Source: Tipula vernalis
Taxonomy: Eukaryota > Arthropoda > Insecta > Diptera > Tipulidae
Assembly: GCA_958295665.1 (NCBI GenBank)
Contig: OY282560.1
Span: 194,489,011-194,553,010 of the forward strand
Direction of reading: 5' to 3'
Length of the DNA stretch: 64,000 nt
In this document: positions 22,387 through 33,400 of the stretch, one piece after another
Layout: each line of letters starts with the position of its first letter
Position numbering within the stretch: position 1 is the stretch's first letter
The notes under the pieces: model-generated
Databases searched by the model: none
What the model was told of the DNA's origin: nothing
What the model saw: the letters and a program-made list of their open reading frames with translations, nothing else
Made by a program: the position numbers and the translations under genes

Positions 22387-22770
22387 CTACTGGTTTGGTG
22401 ATACGTATGGAGCGGAGGTATGGTGCGTTCGATATGATTCCCTGGCCTCCCTTTCCGATTTTATTGTTAAATTTGTATTGTGTTTTTCTAGTTTTTTTTT
22501 TCGCTTCGTCCTCGTGGCTTCAGCCAAAAATGTGGTTCTTATAATTTGTTGTCCGGCTATATCAGGGAGGGGTGCTCCAGCGGATTCAGGCGCTAGCGTC
22601 GTGACTGTGCTGGACCGTTCCTCCTCGTTGTCCCTTGCACTCTGAGCGGGGGACGAGGATACCATTTCCACCCGGTGGTGTTGATTGTGGCGGTTCCTCG
22701 TCTCGGCGCTCAGTAGGGCATCATTTAGCTCTTCATTCCAGTTCCGTTTTCTTCTGTCGAGGTCCCCCAT
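22387..22770 (-). CDS. Unrecognised 127-codon open frame, G+C richer than surroundings
   Basis: This minus-strand frame starts at an ATG (MGDLDRRKRNWNEELND). It is hydrophilic and charged, with Glu, Arg and Ser-rich blocks (SARDNEEERSS, TRTKRKKKLEKH) and no membrane segment. Base composition is clearly less A+T rich than the flanks and the codons look non-random. The ATG lies directly beside TGTTGGCAGG, the possible start of the gypsy LTR at 22771, on the opposite strand. It may be a fragment of another retroelement (for example a Gag N-terminus) or an accessory reading frame. I do not recognise it and no function is assigned. Confidence 0.35.
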   Translation of the reverse strand: MGDLDRRKRNWNEELNDALLSAETRNRHNQHHRVEMVSSSPAQSARDNEEERSSTVTTLAPESAGAPLPDIAGQQIIRTTFLAEATRTKRKKKLEKHNTNLTIKSEREARESYRTHHTSAPYVSPNQ

Positions 22771-22953
22771 TGTTGGCAGGAATTTTATTATTACATTTTT
22801 TTTCTGCCAATACCTGGGCGGTACACTTTTTGCCCTTTTCTAGTCCTTGTCATCTATGCGGTCATCTATCCGCCAGTGATACTGCACCGGACCTCTAGAT
22901 TCTTATCCTCGGAGGATAAGTCGATATCTTGACCAAAAAAAAATTTTCTTTAC
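22771..22953 (+). repeat. Putative 5' LTR of the second gypsy element
   Basis: The right end is supported by two facts. A tRNA-like primer site begins 4 bp later. The last 52 bp (22902-22953) also recur at 25540-25591 at the other end of the element. That shared segment contains a palindrome, CTTATCCTCGGAGGATAAG, with perfect 9-bp arms. The left end at 22771 rests only on the TG start and the change of sequence there, so the LTR may be longer. Confidence 0.5.
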
Positions 22954-22956
22954 CGA

Positions 22957-22970
22957 TGGCGCCCAAAGTT
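22957..22970 (+). other. Primer-binding site, tRNA-Lys type
   Basis: TGGCGCCCAA follows the LTR end after three bases. It matches the 3' end complement of tRNA-Lys used by many gypsy elements and retroviruses for first-strand priming. Beyond ten bases the match weakens. Confidence 0.65.
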
Positions 22971-23332
22971 TGATATTTGATTTTAAGGCAATAGGGTTTA
23001 ATTATTATCTAAGAAAAGGAGGTTAGATTTCTGTGGAAGGGGTGATTTCCTATTATTTCGTCAAGTATTTTGTTTTTAATACTAGTTAAAGTATCCCTGC
23101 TAATCCCACAGAAAAATTTATACTGTCGACCATATTTCGATTGAAGCTCATCCCTCAGTATTTATCTATAAATATCGTTATCAATTTTCTCGGTGAGAAA
23201 TATTAGGATTTGTCACCTGATAAATTGTTATTAAAGCAACTTATTATTAAAGGTGAGTAAGTGTCAGCGATAAGGAATTCCAGACACGATATTTGTAGTT
23301 CGGGTTAGGGCGAAGGATTAAACATTGCCACA

Positions 23333-24563
23333 ATGGATATTCCTGTGATGGTATAATGTTTATTGCCAGCAGAATTCTCGATCGAATGTCTAGTTAGACA
23401 ATACGTAGGACCGCCAAAGGAAAACATAAAGTTATTGGACGAGGCACTGCAGAATAAACTGAATAGTCCAGTTCTTAACATAACATTCTTAACTGTTCTT
23501 AAACCATACCGGGCTCACACCGCGGCCCGTAAAAATCCGCTACGAGAAAAGGCAATTGTACCAATAAAATTATCGAAATTTGTAACCTGTTTAAAGAAAT
23601 TAACAAGGGAACGGATATTAGGAAATTCATATTACATGTATATGATAGACTAGGAAGATTAGGTAACAGTACCAGGGAATATCAACTTCAGTGCCAGAAG
23701 GCCAAGAACGCAGCAAATCATCTGATCAACAAGATAATCATCCATCTAAAACAAGTCATTATGTTAGACGTAGAAGATTTGACAACGCCCGACGAAGAGG
23801 AGTTGGAAACATTCACTCCAAATCACAGGGCAATTCTATTAGTTCGGATAAAACTTCCACCAGTAGTAGGGAACACATTAGGCAATTCCACCGGTCGAAT
23901 CGGAATCATTACGAAGAATCCCCTTATGAAAATCCACTGAAAGTCAAGATGAATGGTGTACCTAATCCGAATTTAATGAAGCCTTGTGACCAGTCATTAC
24001 CAGAACGATTAGTAGAGCATCATAATGCGAGGCATTTCAACTCAGTACGAACTAACCATCACCCAAACATTTCTAAATGGAACCTCGATTTTAATGGATT
24101 ACCGGAAGGGTTATTTGTAAATCGGTTTTTGTTTCGATTGGCACATCTGGCTCATTGTTACAACGTGTCCGATTATGTGTTAAGATCAGAATTGGGATCC
24201 ATACTGAAATCCATCAACGAATTTAGCAACGAACAAGAGGTGATTCATCAGTTTCAAAATTTATTTTTGAACCCAAATAATGCGGAACTTTCGGCAATAA
24301 ATAATCCTAATACTCACCCTCACAATGTACCCAATCAAAACTTAGTAATTTGCTGGAATTGTTTATGCATAGGACATGTCTTCATCGATTGTAAGAAACC
24401 AATAACAAGCGTTTTTTGTTTTGGGAGTGGTAGGAAAGGGATCCTTAAGCCAAAGGAGCAACGTTCAACTTTTGGGCAGGAACTCCCCAAAATAAATTTT
24501 GTCGAACAAAAACAAAATTATTTAGTAGTTTCGGATAATTCCACCAAAATTTCCAATAATTAG
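23333..24563 (+). pseudogene. gag: gag of the second gypsy element
   Basis: An ATG at 23333 (MDIPVMV) is followed by an in-frame TAA at 23354. The frame then continues (PAEFSIECLVRQYVGPPKE) to a stop at 23654, after which the protein changes frame near 23690. The second part, open for 290 codons to 24563, includes ISKWNLDFNGLPEG and NRFLFRLAHLAHCYN, typical of the capsid region. Its zinc knuckle, CWNCLCIGHVFIDC, fits C-X2-C-X4-H-X4-C exactly. A second Cys box may have been present, because CFGSG follows soon after. Gag would package element RNA. Confidence 0.75.
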
Positions 24564-25085
24564 GACACAAATACCCTGAAGTACCAACAAAATCCCAATA
24601 ATTTCGAGTCGGGCGCAAAGGAACAAAAAGTGCGTAAAATTACTCGCGTACGTAAATATTGGACCCAGCGTAAAGCCCTAAAACAAACTATCGCAGAAAC
24701 TTTCATCAATCTAGATAACCACGATGATAATCGTCCCTACGCAGAGGTACATATAGACGAGGTTCATTATAAAGCACTGTTAGATAGCGGCGCAACCATT
24801 ACAGCCTTAGGGAATAGTAGTGAACAATGGTTGGAAAACACGAAATCAAAATTCAATAACTTTCCATCTACTCTGAAAACAGCAGGAGGGAACGTTGAAC
24901 GTATTTTTGGTCACATATGGGCCGCAGTAAGATTTAATGGAGTTACAAAAAAATTTCGCATCCACATTGTTCCGGATTTAAAACAAAATTTAAATTTAGG
25001 GTACGAGTTTCGGAAGTTGTTTGGAATTCAACCTTTCATTGCATCTGGACCCCGAGCACCCCAAAGGACAGATGAAACAACATAA
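24564..25085 (+). pseudogene. pol: Aspartic protease of the second gypsy element
   Basis: The retropepsin active site is intact as ALLDSGATITALG near residue 50 of the open frame at 24630, preceded by the usual YAEVHID strand. The flap region and a C-terminal LNLGYEFRKLFG block follow. The frame shifts near 25060. The neighbouring frame continues KLTKEQQEILATTIAAIPSF, the linker before reverse transcriptase. Confidence 0.8.
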
Positions 25086-25538
25086 GTTAACCAAGGAGCA
25101 ACAAGAGATATTAGCCACAACTATTGCGGCCATTCCCTCATTTGCTAAATTAGGCCTAGGTGTAACATCGTTAGTATCACACTAAAAAGAGGTGGGAAAT
25201 GCCACACCAATTAAACAACATTATTATCCGGTTTCACCCGGAAAACAAGTAGAACTATATAAGGAACTGGATCGCATGATAGCTTTGGATATGATAAAGG
25301 AATCCACAAGCTCACGGAGCTCGCCGGTTTCCTTAGTGACCAAAAGTAACGGCAAAGTTAGATTATGTCTAGACGCACGTTGGTTGGACGAAGTAACGGT
25401 CAAGGATTCTTATCCCCTGCCAATTATTGACGAGCTCTTGAGCCGATTGGACCAAGCAAAATTTATTTCCAGTTTGGATTTAAAAGATTCCTTTTAGCAA
25501 ACACCGTTATCTCCGGAGTCCCGAGATAAGACTGCATT
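25086..25538 (+). pseudogene. pol: Reverse transcriptase fragment of the second gypsy element
   Basis: After a stop near 25184 the frame reads TPIKQHYYPVSPGKQ, SSPVSLVTKSNGKVRLCLDAR, YPLPIIDELLSRL and FISSLDLKDSF, which includes the first catalytic Asp. A TAG follows at 25495-25497, then PLSPESRDKTAF. The sequence ends there, at the point where the next blocks and the YxDD box should follow, and passes directly into LTR sequence. Two thirds of reverse transcriptase, RNase H and integrase are absent. Confidence 0.85.
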
Positions 25539-25539
25539 C

Positions 25540-25591
25540 CTTATCTTTGGAGGATAAGTCGATACCTTGATCAAAAATAAATTGTCGTTAC
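25540..25591 (+). repeat. 3' LTR remnant of the second gypsy element
   Basis: This 52-bp segment matches 22902-22953 with a few differences (GGAGGATAAGTCGATA is shared exactly). It represents only the right end of the LTR. The deletion junction falls at the left edge of the CTTATCC palindrome. Differences between the two LTR ends indicate an old insertion. Confidence 0.7.
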
Positions 25592-28325
25592 AAATTTAGG
25601 CATAGTAGTTCAGTTATTCGATCCATCGGTGGTCCCAAATTTCTTAAAAATGTCTACCCAAAGGCAGTGTCGATATTTAGAAGCCCGGCCAATTGTTTTA
25701 AGGATATTACGCAAATTATTATAGCAATCGACACATTAAACCTTTTTTTTTAAATTAAGCACAAACGAACTGATGCTTTTAAATCGGATCAAACAAGTTC
25801 GATCTACCACGAGACTTAGAAACTTTAAATTTTCTTATTGTTTACACTTCGTCTGAGTTTTATTAACCCAAATGAACTTAAAAACTGACAAACAAAAAAA
25901 CGAATTATATCCCAACAATCTGCATATACTTTTCAGGCGAAGTATTTTAAAATAAGCTTAGGAGTTTGAGTATTAAATTTTACATTTTTTTTTTTTTTGT
26001 TTCAGTTATTTCATCTTTTGTACTTGGGATATATTTCATTATGAATTAAAACCCAATGCGGATGAAACTCCCAACAATATAAATCTGGAAAAGAAAAATT
26101 GAATTTTATAGTGTGTACTAAAAAAGAGAGATTAATTTGTAAAATTAGAATAGAAATCTCCTTTTTCTGGAATAATTTAAAATTAAATCTTCCCTTACCA
26201 AAAATTCTGGAAAAGGAAGGTTTAATATTCTGGGAATTCTGAAAACAGGTAGATTTTCACAGAATACTTAAAATTAAATCTTCCTTTTCTATAATCAGGG
26301 TGGAAAGTTTTACTTTTAAAAGGTTGTAGGTATTCTGGAAGAGGAAGAATTAATTTTTAAATATTCTGAAAATTCAGGAGGATTTATTTAGGACAATGAA
26401 AATCTTTATTTTTCAGAATATTTTATACTTTAATCTTCCTTTTTCGGAAATCCCGAAAAAACAACAATCCAGAAATTTTGAAAAAAGATATCTTTTGTTT
26501 TGGAAAATGAAGGTGTAAGTAAGGTTATAATGTTCGGAAAGTTCTGGTTGAGGAAGTTTCCTTTTTCTAAATATTTTGGAAAGATCTGTAAATTGATGCG
26601 AGTAAAGTTTTTTATAAATTATTATAAGATTAACAATTAAAATGAGTAAAAATGTTTTTCAAAAAAGTATATACGGGCGAATTTATCATCTTTCACAAAG
26701 CGAATTTCATTAAACCTAATAAGGTTAACCGCTTAAAATCGGCACTATTCGAAATCTTCAAAAATGTGGTCTTATCCGAAGCCCTATCGGCAAACATCTC
26801 TCTGTTGTTGTTGTTTAATCTGAAATTAATTTAGGATAAACTTCATTCAATTACTTCAAAATCAGATTATTCTACCTCTTTGCGACATGGTAGTATGGAT
26901 TCTCACAATAACGAAGTTATTTATAGTTTTACTTCTAATAGCGGCTTACTAAATGTGCCCAACACTAATTGGGTATCTAATGCCATTTTCCATTTTACGG
27001 TCGTAGATTTACTTTAATTCGAATGTTAATATCATTTAGGGTTTCTGGATATCACCCCTTCGAAATGTGAAGGTTTTAATGCCGATTCTGGCTAAAGTGA
27101 TGCACAAACATTTGCTAAAATGTTAATTGTATTCAGTTGCGTAACTATAAATTCTGGGCCACCCGCAAAATTTTTCTTGGGCACGTAAACATACTTGTTA
27201 TACCTATGAACACGTAAAGCTGTTAGTTAAATACTTAATTTTTCCTATTATCAAGCCTCTCATTAATAAGTATCTGATTTCGAAAGTACACGAAACATGA
27301 CGTGATTTGTTTCAATAGCTTCAAACAAAACGAAACATCTTGCAACTCAGTGTTATGACATTTTCTAAATATATCGATGAAGCTTCACAAATTTCGAATA
27401 TAATTTGAAAAATATCAATAATTTATAAGTGTTCAAATAAATTTAAAAATCTTCAACATAATCTCGAATAAACCTAGAAATGTCAAAAAACTTATGTAAT
27501 CTAAAATATACCGCAGAACAATCTCAATTTCCCCCAGAAAAATTCGAATAATCTCTATATTATGTGAATCTCGATTGATCTCGAACAATTTCAATAATAT
27601 CGAAAAATCTGGATATTAATAAATAATTTCAGAAAGTCTGTAAAAATTTAGAAAACCCACGAAAATTTTGAAAAGTTTCGAAAATTCGTGTAAATATAAC
27701 TTAATGTTTACTAATAGTACTAAGCAAAATGGCACTAAGCAACTTATAAGGCTCAGCTTAACAAAACGATATCCAATAAGAATGAAACCCTCAAATAATA
27801 TCGGTTAATCCGTTAAATATCGAACAATCGTTTTCTTCGAATAGGCCCTAAAATGCTTGAGTAACATCGAGCTATTAAATACACTCGACAATTTCAAACT
27901 CTCAAACTTTACTCGAATAATCTCGAATAACCTTCGTTTCGAAACACCGAATCACCAATTAAGGTTCGAACATCACGCATCTCACTTCCATGCTAAACTC
28001 CTAAAATATCGAGAAATTTTAAAAACGATCAAAACTAAAATTTAAAAGGATATTAAATCGGGAAGCGACGGGAATTTCCAAAATCGGGTGAACCCCACCA
28101 AAAACAGCCGAAAAAACACATTCACTAATTTCAAAATTAATTTGGCATTTCCATTTTTCTTATATGTATTTAAAATAGTTTTTCAAAATGAACCGATTTT
28201 TACCGGGTTTATTTTTATTTACCGTTTACCAGTAATCAAAAGATCCGATAAATGAGAATCTATAAGTCAAACGACCGCTAATTGATTATAGAGACTGATT
28301 GGTTTGGCTCAAGTATATACGTTCA
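25592..28325. other. Non-coding stretch with degenerate short repeats
   Basis: I see no gene. 26100-26600 is built of irregular repeats around TTAAATCTTCC, TTCTGGAAA and AAAGGAAG in both orientations. 27400-28030 is dominated by variants of AATCTCGAATAAT and TCGAAAAATC. Both look like decayed simple-sequence or minisatellite DNA. The open frames at 26652-26834 and 27857-28045 carry no motif. Confidence 0.55.
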
Positions 28326-29828
28326 ATCGCAGAGGGAACTTAGGAAACAGGGTTTGGCCGTGGTGATGGTAGTGAAGCAGCTTTACAAGCGCGATTACGT
28401 GAAGCCATGGTGAACGAAGGTCTGGATGTGGAGCATCATGATTTTGGAGAGAAAGTAACGGATGCGGCAACAAGGTAGAGCAGAAAGAAGGAGATAAAAA
28501 ACCGTCAAAACAACATAACTACCATCTGGAAGTTTCGATTTGTCACAGTTAATGGCTGCTATGAAGCAAATAATGGTGTAGCAAGGAGAGCAGTCAAACA
28601 AAATAGAACAACAAAATGAGCGACAGTTGGAGATATAAACCAGTCAAACGGAGAAATTAAACTCGAAATGAAACAACAGATGGGCGAAATTAGACAGTCA
28701 AACCAAATTATAGAGCGTCAGGTGGGGGAAATCGCCGAAGTTCAAAAGAAAATGGACGAGAAAGTTCTAGAATTGTCTACAAATGTGTAAGGCGAAATAG
28801 AGAAACTGAAAGCGGAGGTTCAACAGATTGAAGAGAAATTTTAAACGGATATTCATCAGGTGCAACATAAATTACAAGCAGAGGTTCAAAGTCTCGAGAA
28901 ACAGTTAACTGATGCCAAGGCAAGTGAGACAATGACGCAGGTGGTTCAGACCATTCAGTCAATCAAGGTAAAGCCACCAACATTCGACGGAACAACATCT
29001 CTCGGCATTTTCAAATTTCAATTTGAAACCGCAGCCAATCAAACCCGTTGGAATGATTAACATCTTGTTGCAGCGTTAATCGTGGTCCTTAATGGTGAGG
29101 CAGCGGAGGCCTTACAAACAATTCCGGAAAAAGGTCGCAACAGTTATCTCGAAATTATGAAGGCGCCGGACATGAAGTACAGCAGTTACCATAAGCGAGA
29201 AATCTATCGCATGAAATTGGAAAGCCGCTACCAAAAGGTAGAAGAATCGCTTCAGGAATTTTCATCGGTAATCAAGCGATTAGTGCATCTAGCACATACC
29301 AGTACGTTTGCCGATTATATGGAATGGCTGAAAATTGACGCATTCATTGACGACATTCGAGATCCAGAGGCACGCAAGGGGGTGATATTGTCACCTAAAG
29401 CAACCTTTGCGGAAACAGTTGCATTTGCGTTGACGATCGAGGCTGTGTAGACCTGCGCCAGACCGTCATTTAGACGAATTTAGACGCTAAAGAGTAGATC
29501 GAGAGGACAGTACCAAATTTTAGAAGCGGAAGGCTTAGGTATTGGGAATGTGAAAAGTTGGGTTACATCTCAAGCGATTGTCGGAAAGTAATACAAGAAG
29601 AGAATAGATCGTCACCTTTTTCGCGGGCGAGCGTCGAATGATCAGAACAAAGTTCTAGAGGCAGCGAACGAGAAGGCATGTTGGCATATAACAAGATTGG
29701 CGACATCTCGCGAGATTGTTGGGAAGCAAGAGGAAAACGGCACGGATCACCAACTTCTGTGGAAAGAGCACTAACGGGAGAGCAGGAATCGGATGAACAT
29801 ATGGCAACAGCACGTAAAATGAAAAGGT
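28326..29828 (+). pseudogene. gag: gag of the third gypsy element
   Basis: The N-terminal part (28620-28930) reads as a Gln/Glu/Lys-rich coiled coil (QSNQIIERQVGEIAEVQKK, ELSTNV, QAEVQSLEKQLTDAKA), interrupted by stops at 28787-28789 and 28842-28844. The capsid block IKVKPPTFDGTTSLGIFKFQ and NQTRWND is characteristic of gypsy Gag. After a TAA at 29058 a 122-codon frame continues (LNGEAAEALQTIPEKGRNSY ... YRMKLESRYQK). Two zinc knuckles follow in other frames. The first reads YWECEKLGYISSDCRK, with its first Cys and its His both changed to Tyr. The second retains only IGDISRDCWEARG. The gene is dead. Confidence 0.8.
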
Positions 29829-29859
29829 AAGAAGTCAATTTGAAGAAACCGAAGCTGGC

Positions 29860-30000
29860 TTCGTCGTCTGTATGGACGGCACCTTACAGGACCAGAAAAG
29901 CACATTGAGGTAAACCGAAGGTGGTGCATTTAGAGAGGCTGGAACTCTACCGAGGAGGAAATTTGGGTCGTGTTCGGGACGTACAGGCTTAGATGAGTAG
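29860..30000 (+). pseudogene. Integrase C-terminal tail of the third gypsy element
   Basis: Frame pieces read APYRTRKAH, then a stop, then GKPKVVHLERLELYRGG and VRDVQA. The KVVHLERL...Y block is the usual end of gypsy integrase just before the LTR. Its position directly after gag shows that nearly all of pol was lost in one deletion, with a junction near 29830-29860. Confidence 0.75.
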
Positions 30001-30023
30001 TAGTGTGACGGTGACACCTAGGG

Positions 30024-30434
30024 TGTAATAGAATAAGTTAAATTAATAGCTCAATGAATTTTCCATTGTAAAACTGTTCTAAATGTTTCTTCACTATTCT
30101 TACTGGAAAAGTTATGAACTTTCTAGAAGCTTGGTTTGTGTATATAAAAAGGCGAACGAGATCTATTTGGATTATTAGAATTAGAGACGCGATAGTGTGA
30201 AGATTAAAATTGAATTAAAATGTGATTTAAAGAGTGTTTTAGTGCAAAGTAAAAGTGATGAGTAAAATTGTGCGAATAATTTATATAAAGTGATTTTGTG
30301 AATTATCATTAATAAATTGTGTTGCAATAATTTTTGTGTGAAATAAATAAATTCGTTGCTGATAATTTGAATTGGTTTTGTTTTGTTCACAATCCAGTGA
30401 TACGAACCTTAATTGACAAGGTAAAAACGTAACA
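30024..30434 (+). repeat. 3' LTR of the third gypsy element
   Basis: The LTR runs from TGTAATAGAA (after CACCTAGGG) to AAAACGTAACA, 411 bp, with TG...CA ends. It contains a promoter TATA box and AATAAA polyadenylation signals near 30311 and 30343. The boundaries rest on the terminal dinucleotides and the end of integrase sequence, since no partner LTR exists. Confidence 0.75.
30141..30150 (+). promoter_or_regulatory. TATA box of the LTR promoter
   Basis: TATATAAAAA is followed by GGCGAACGAG and about 25-30 bp later by a plausible start region. Within an LTR this marks the U3-R promoter that would start element transcription. Confidence 0.6.
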
Positions 30435-33400
30435 ATATAAATATTAATTATCCACCATATTAGTGCGGAAACAACATACACGTTTAAACCGAATTAAATT
30501 TTTCAAGTGGTTCTGAGTCATAGGTACCTTTAAGGTATATTACTTTACAATTTTTGGGCAAAACTGGACTTTTTCAATTTTTGATGGTTGATGGCTGAAA
30601 TAGATTACTGATTTGTTAAATTAGTATTATCTAGCACTGTTCTACATACAAAATTATGAATTCGAAAATCTACTATTACTTGTGCTTATTTTTAAGAAAA
30701 CAAATGAAAATAATATTAACGCATGTAAATTTCTGGTCTCATTTTAAAGAAAATTCTTTTTAGAACTATTGTTCAGACATATTTTTGTAAAATAAATACC
30801 AAAAAAAAAAACCGGCGGCGAACCGGGGCGGCGGTAGTTTATTAATGCAGGGCGTGGTGTTTTTGGTGTCTGTGACTTAATTAATGATGATAATTTGAGC
30901 CTTTTATTACCACTTTTCGGAAATAAGAGCTTTTATATCAATACAAAATAAGATTATTTAATAATTATTTAATATTTAATTTGATAGGAATCGAAAGCTA
31001 AAGCTGTAATTACGTTTTTTTTAAATAAAAAGAGCCCTAAACCCATATTTTAAAAACTAGAACAAAAATGCATTTCGAAAGAAATTAAAGCACAACAACC
31101 TCTTACCCTATAAGAAAATGCTGTTAAATTTTTAAATGTGGGAAAACAATTGAAAATTAGTTTTAGTCATGAACAAGAAAGTCCTAATGCGACTATAAAT
31201 TATCGAAACTACCTTTTATGGTATATAGTTCTCATAGATATTTAAGGAGTTAAATAAAAGCTTTTATGATACTTTTTTTACTATATCAGTAGTTCAAAAT
31301 ATTGGCATGATTGAATGTAATTTAAAATGAAATAAAAAACTTGCTGGTTGGATTTTATTTTATACAAGTAAAATGAAACTTTATTGTTATTTAAAGCTTT
31401 TTGTTTGGTTTGTGGCTTTTTCAACAAGTCCATTTTTTTTTTGTTTTATAAATAAATTGTGGTTTTTATTGATTGAAAATAAAAATATATCCGTTGATTT
31501 AACAGTATTTACGTACATTGTTAAACCAAATTATTTCTTGTTTTTAAATTACTCAATTTGTATGCAATGCTCGGTTAGTAAAAATTTCATAACAAATCGT
31601 GCACATATTCGTGGTTAACTGCTAATTGGTTAGTAATCATTCATCAATTTGTATGCTTTTAAGAACATTAGGAAATTTTAACATTTTAATGAAAGTTATA
31701 CGGATATTTTAAAGTGAATTTCTAGATTTCAAAATTTGGGGAATAAAAAAAAATAGGAATTCATTTGGATAGGGTTTAAGAATTATATAGAATGAAAGAA
31801 TGAATTCAAATATATTTAAAAAACTCTGGCGTTTCAAGAATTTATGAGAAATTTTTTGCCATTTATGTTACGAAATTGTAGAAATTTGGTAATTATTTAA
31901 TTTTACAGAATCACCATTTAAATAATTTGAATAAATGATTTAAATATCGTTAAAGAACTATTTTAAAATTTATTGAAACCGATTTGACAGATTAAGTTAG
32001 TTGTTAATATTTCCTGAATTTCTAAAAAAATACTTAATTTTCAAAATATCGAATCACATCACATGGTCAATACCAACTGTTTTACCGCACCGTTTTCAAT
32101 TCCGAATTTTATCTTCAGAGATAACAAGAAGCCAAATCATTATCCACACCGAAAAGCTTTCATTGGCGATATTGACCTATGTCGCTACAAAATGTTTGAT
32201 GACCAACACAGAGTCTTCAACGATCTTCGAGTCCATATCAGCAGGTGAGCCAACATTCTCCCCGTACTTTATTTTTTTAAATAACATTAGAAATCCGCTT
32301 TAGGCTTCATAACACATAAAACTTTTCTCTAGAAAGCCGCCATAACCAAATATTTTACCACTTGAGACTAGCGTTAAAATAACAAGTCGACATAGCAGAG
32401 GCTATCAAGTCAAGGAGCAATGGTCGATCCTAGAAGGTTGTATTTTTAAAATTGGCGGCAAGTAGGTGTATCTTTTCATTTTACAAACCACAAATTTTAT
32501 TTTTCGTTGAAAAATTATTTTTTAGGTTACTCATCGTTTTTGAAAACTTTTGAATTGCATTCAGTTCCAAGATTATTGAATATTATTTGAAATTGTTAAA
32601 AATTATTTAAGGTTTTCGAGTTCTAGGGTTTGTATAATTTTAAATTGTTTGGAGCTTAGGTGACTTCAGAGAATTTTTTAGAAAATCGGAACTGTAGAGT
32701 TGTATGTGAAATGCATTATGAGATAATTACAGGTATCTGTAGACAAATGTGACTTGTGGATGGGCTAAGTTTTTGGTTTTAAAAATTGACCTGCCCTAAG
32801 GTGTTAAAACCGGGTTGTCTCAGAAATAATTGCAGCATAGAATAAAAGGCAAAAAGAAAATTTGCGGTTGCCAAATAAATAACATAAAATAAAAATATCG
32901 TAATTTGGCTTTCGTATTTATTATTATTTGTGTGGTGCAATGTGAAACAGGCAAAATAAATAAAGTACAAATAAAATTTTCTACAGTTCGTGTTCGAATT
33001 AGGCCGTTTTGCTTATATGTTATAAAAAGTAATTACAGAGGATTTCATTTACACCGACTACAACATCATTTTACAAATCATTGTTTCTTATTATTTGTTT
33101 GACGATACTTATTTGTTTAAAGTAATTGTAAACGTTAGCGTAATTAATTATCAATATATATTTTAATTAAAACAGATTTCAAAATAGCGATTGGTAATTT
33201 AGCCTTTTTGTTCGAATATACCTTACTGTGTTCGAGCAAGTTCAAGAAATTGTGTTTTTAACAATAATTTTTTTTATCAGTGAAATGAGCTACGAATTCC
33301 ATTTGTTTAATATTCATTTAGCTACACAAACGCGCTTGCAAACAAAGAAAATTACTCTTATAGAATTATGATCAAAAGGGAAAAAGCTCACTTGTATGAA

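Larger units (their letters stand above)
22771..25591 (+). mobile_element. Ty3/gypsy retrotransposon, internally deleted
   Basis: An LTR ends near 22953 (its start at 22771, TGTTGGCAGG, is tentative). A primer-binding site follows, then gag with a CCHC knuckle, protease and the first third of reverse transcriptase on the plus strand. Reverse transcriptase stops at about 25538 and is joined directly to about 52 bp matching the end of the LTR (25540-25591). The rest of pol and the start of the 3' LTR are therefore deleted. Stops and frameshifts break gag and pol as well. Confidence 0.82.
28326..30434 (+). mobile_element. Third gypsy element, pol deleted, 3' LTR present
   Basis: A gag region with coiled-coil heptads and two damaged zinc knuckles is followed after only about 30 bp by the tail end of integrase and then a 411-bp LTR. 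Protease, reverse transcriptase, RNase H and most of integrase are missing. No 5' LTR is recognised upstream of 28326. Element polarity is plus. Confidence 0.8.

Noticed and set aside
22357..23158. 13-bp inverted match (TGAGGGATGAGCT at 22357 and its complement at 23146)
   Set aside because: Matches of 13 bp are expected many times by chance in 64 kb, and the span would cut across the LTR and primer site.
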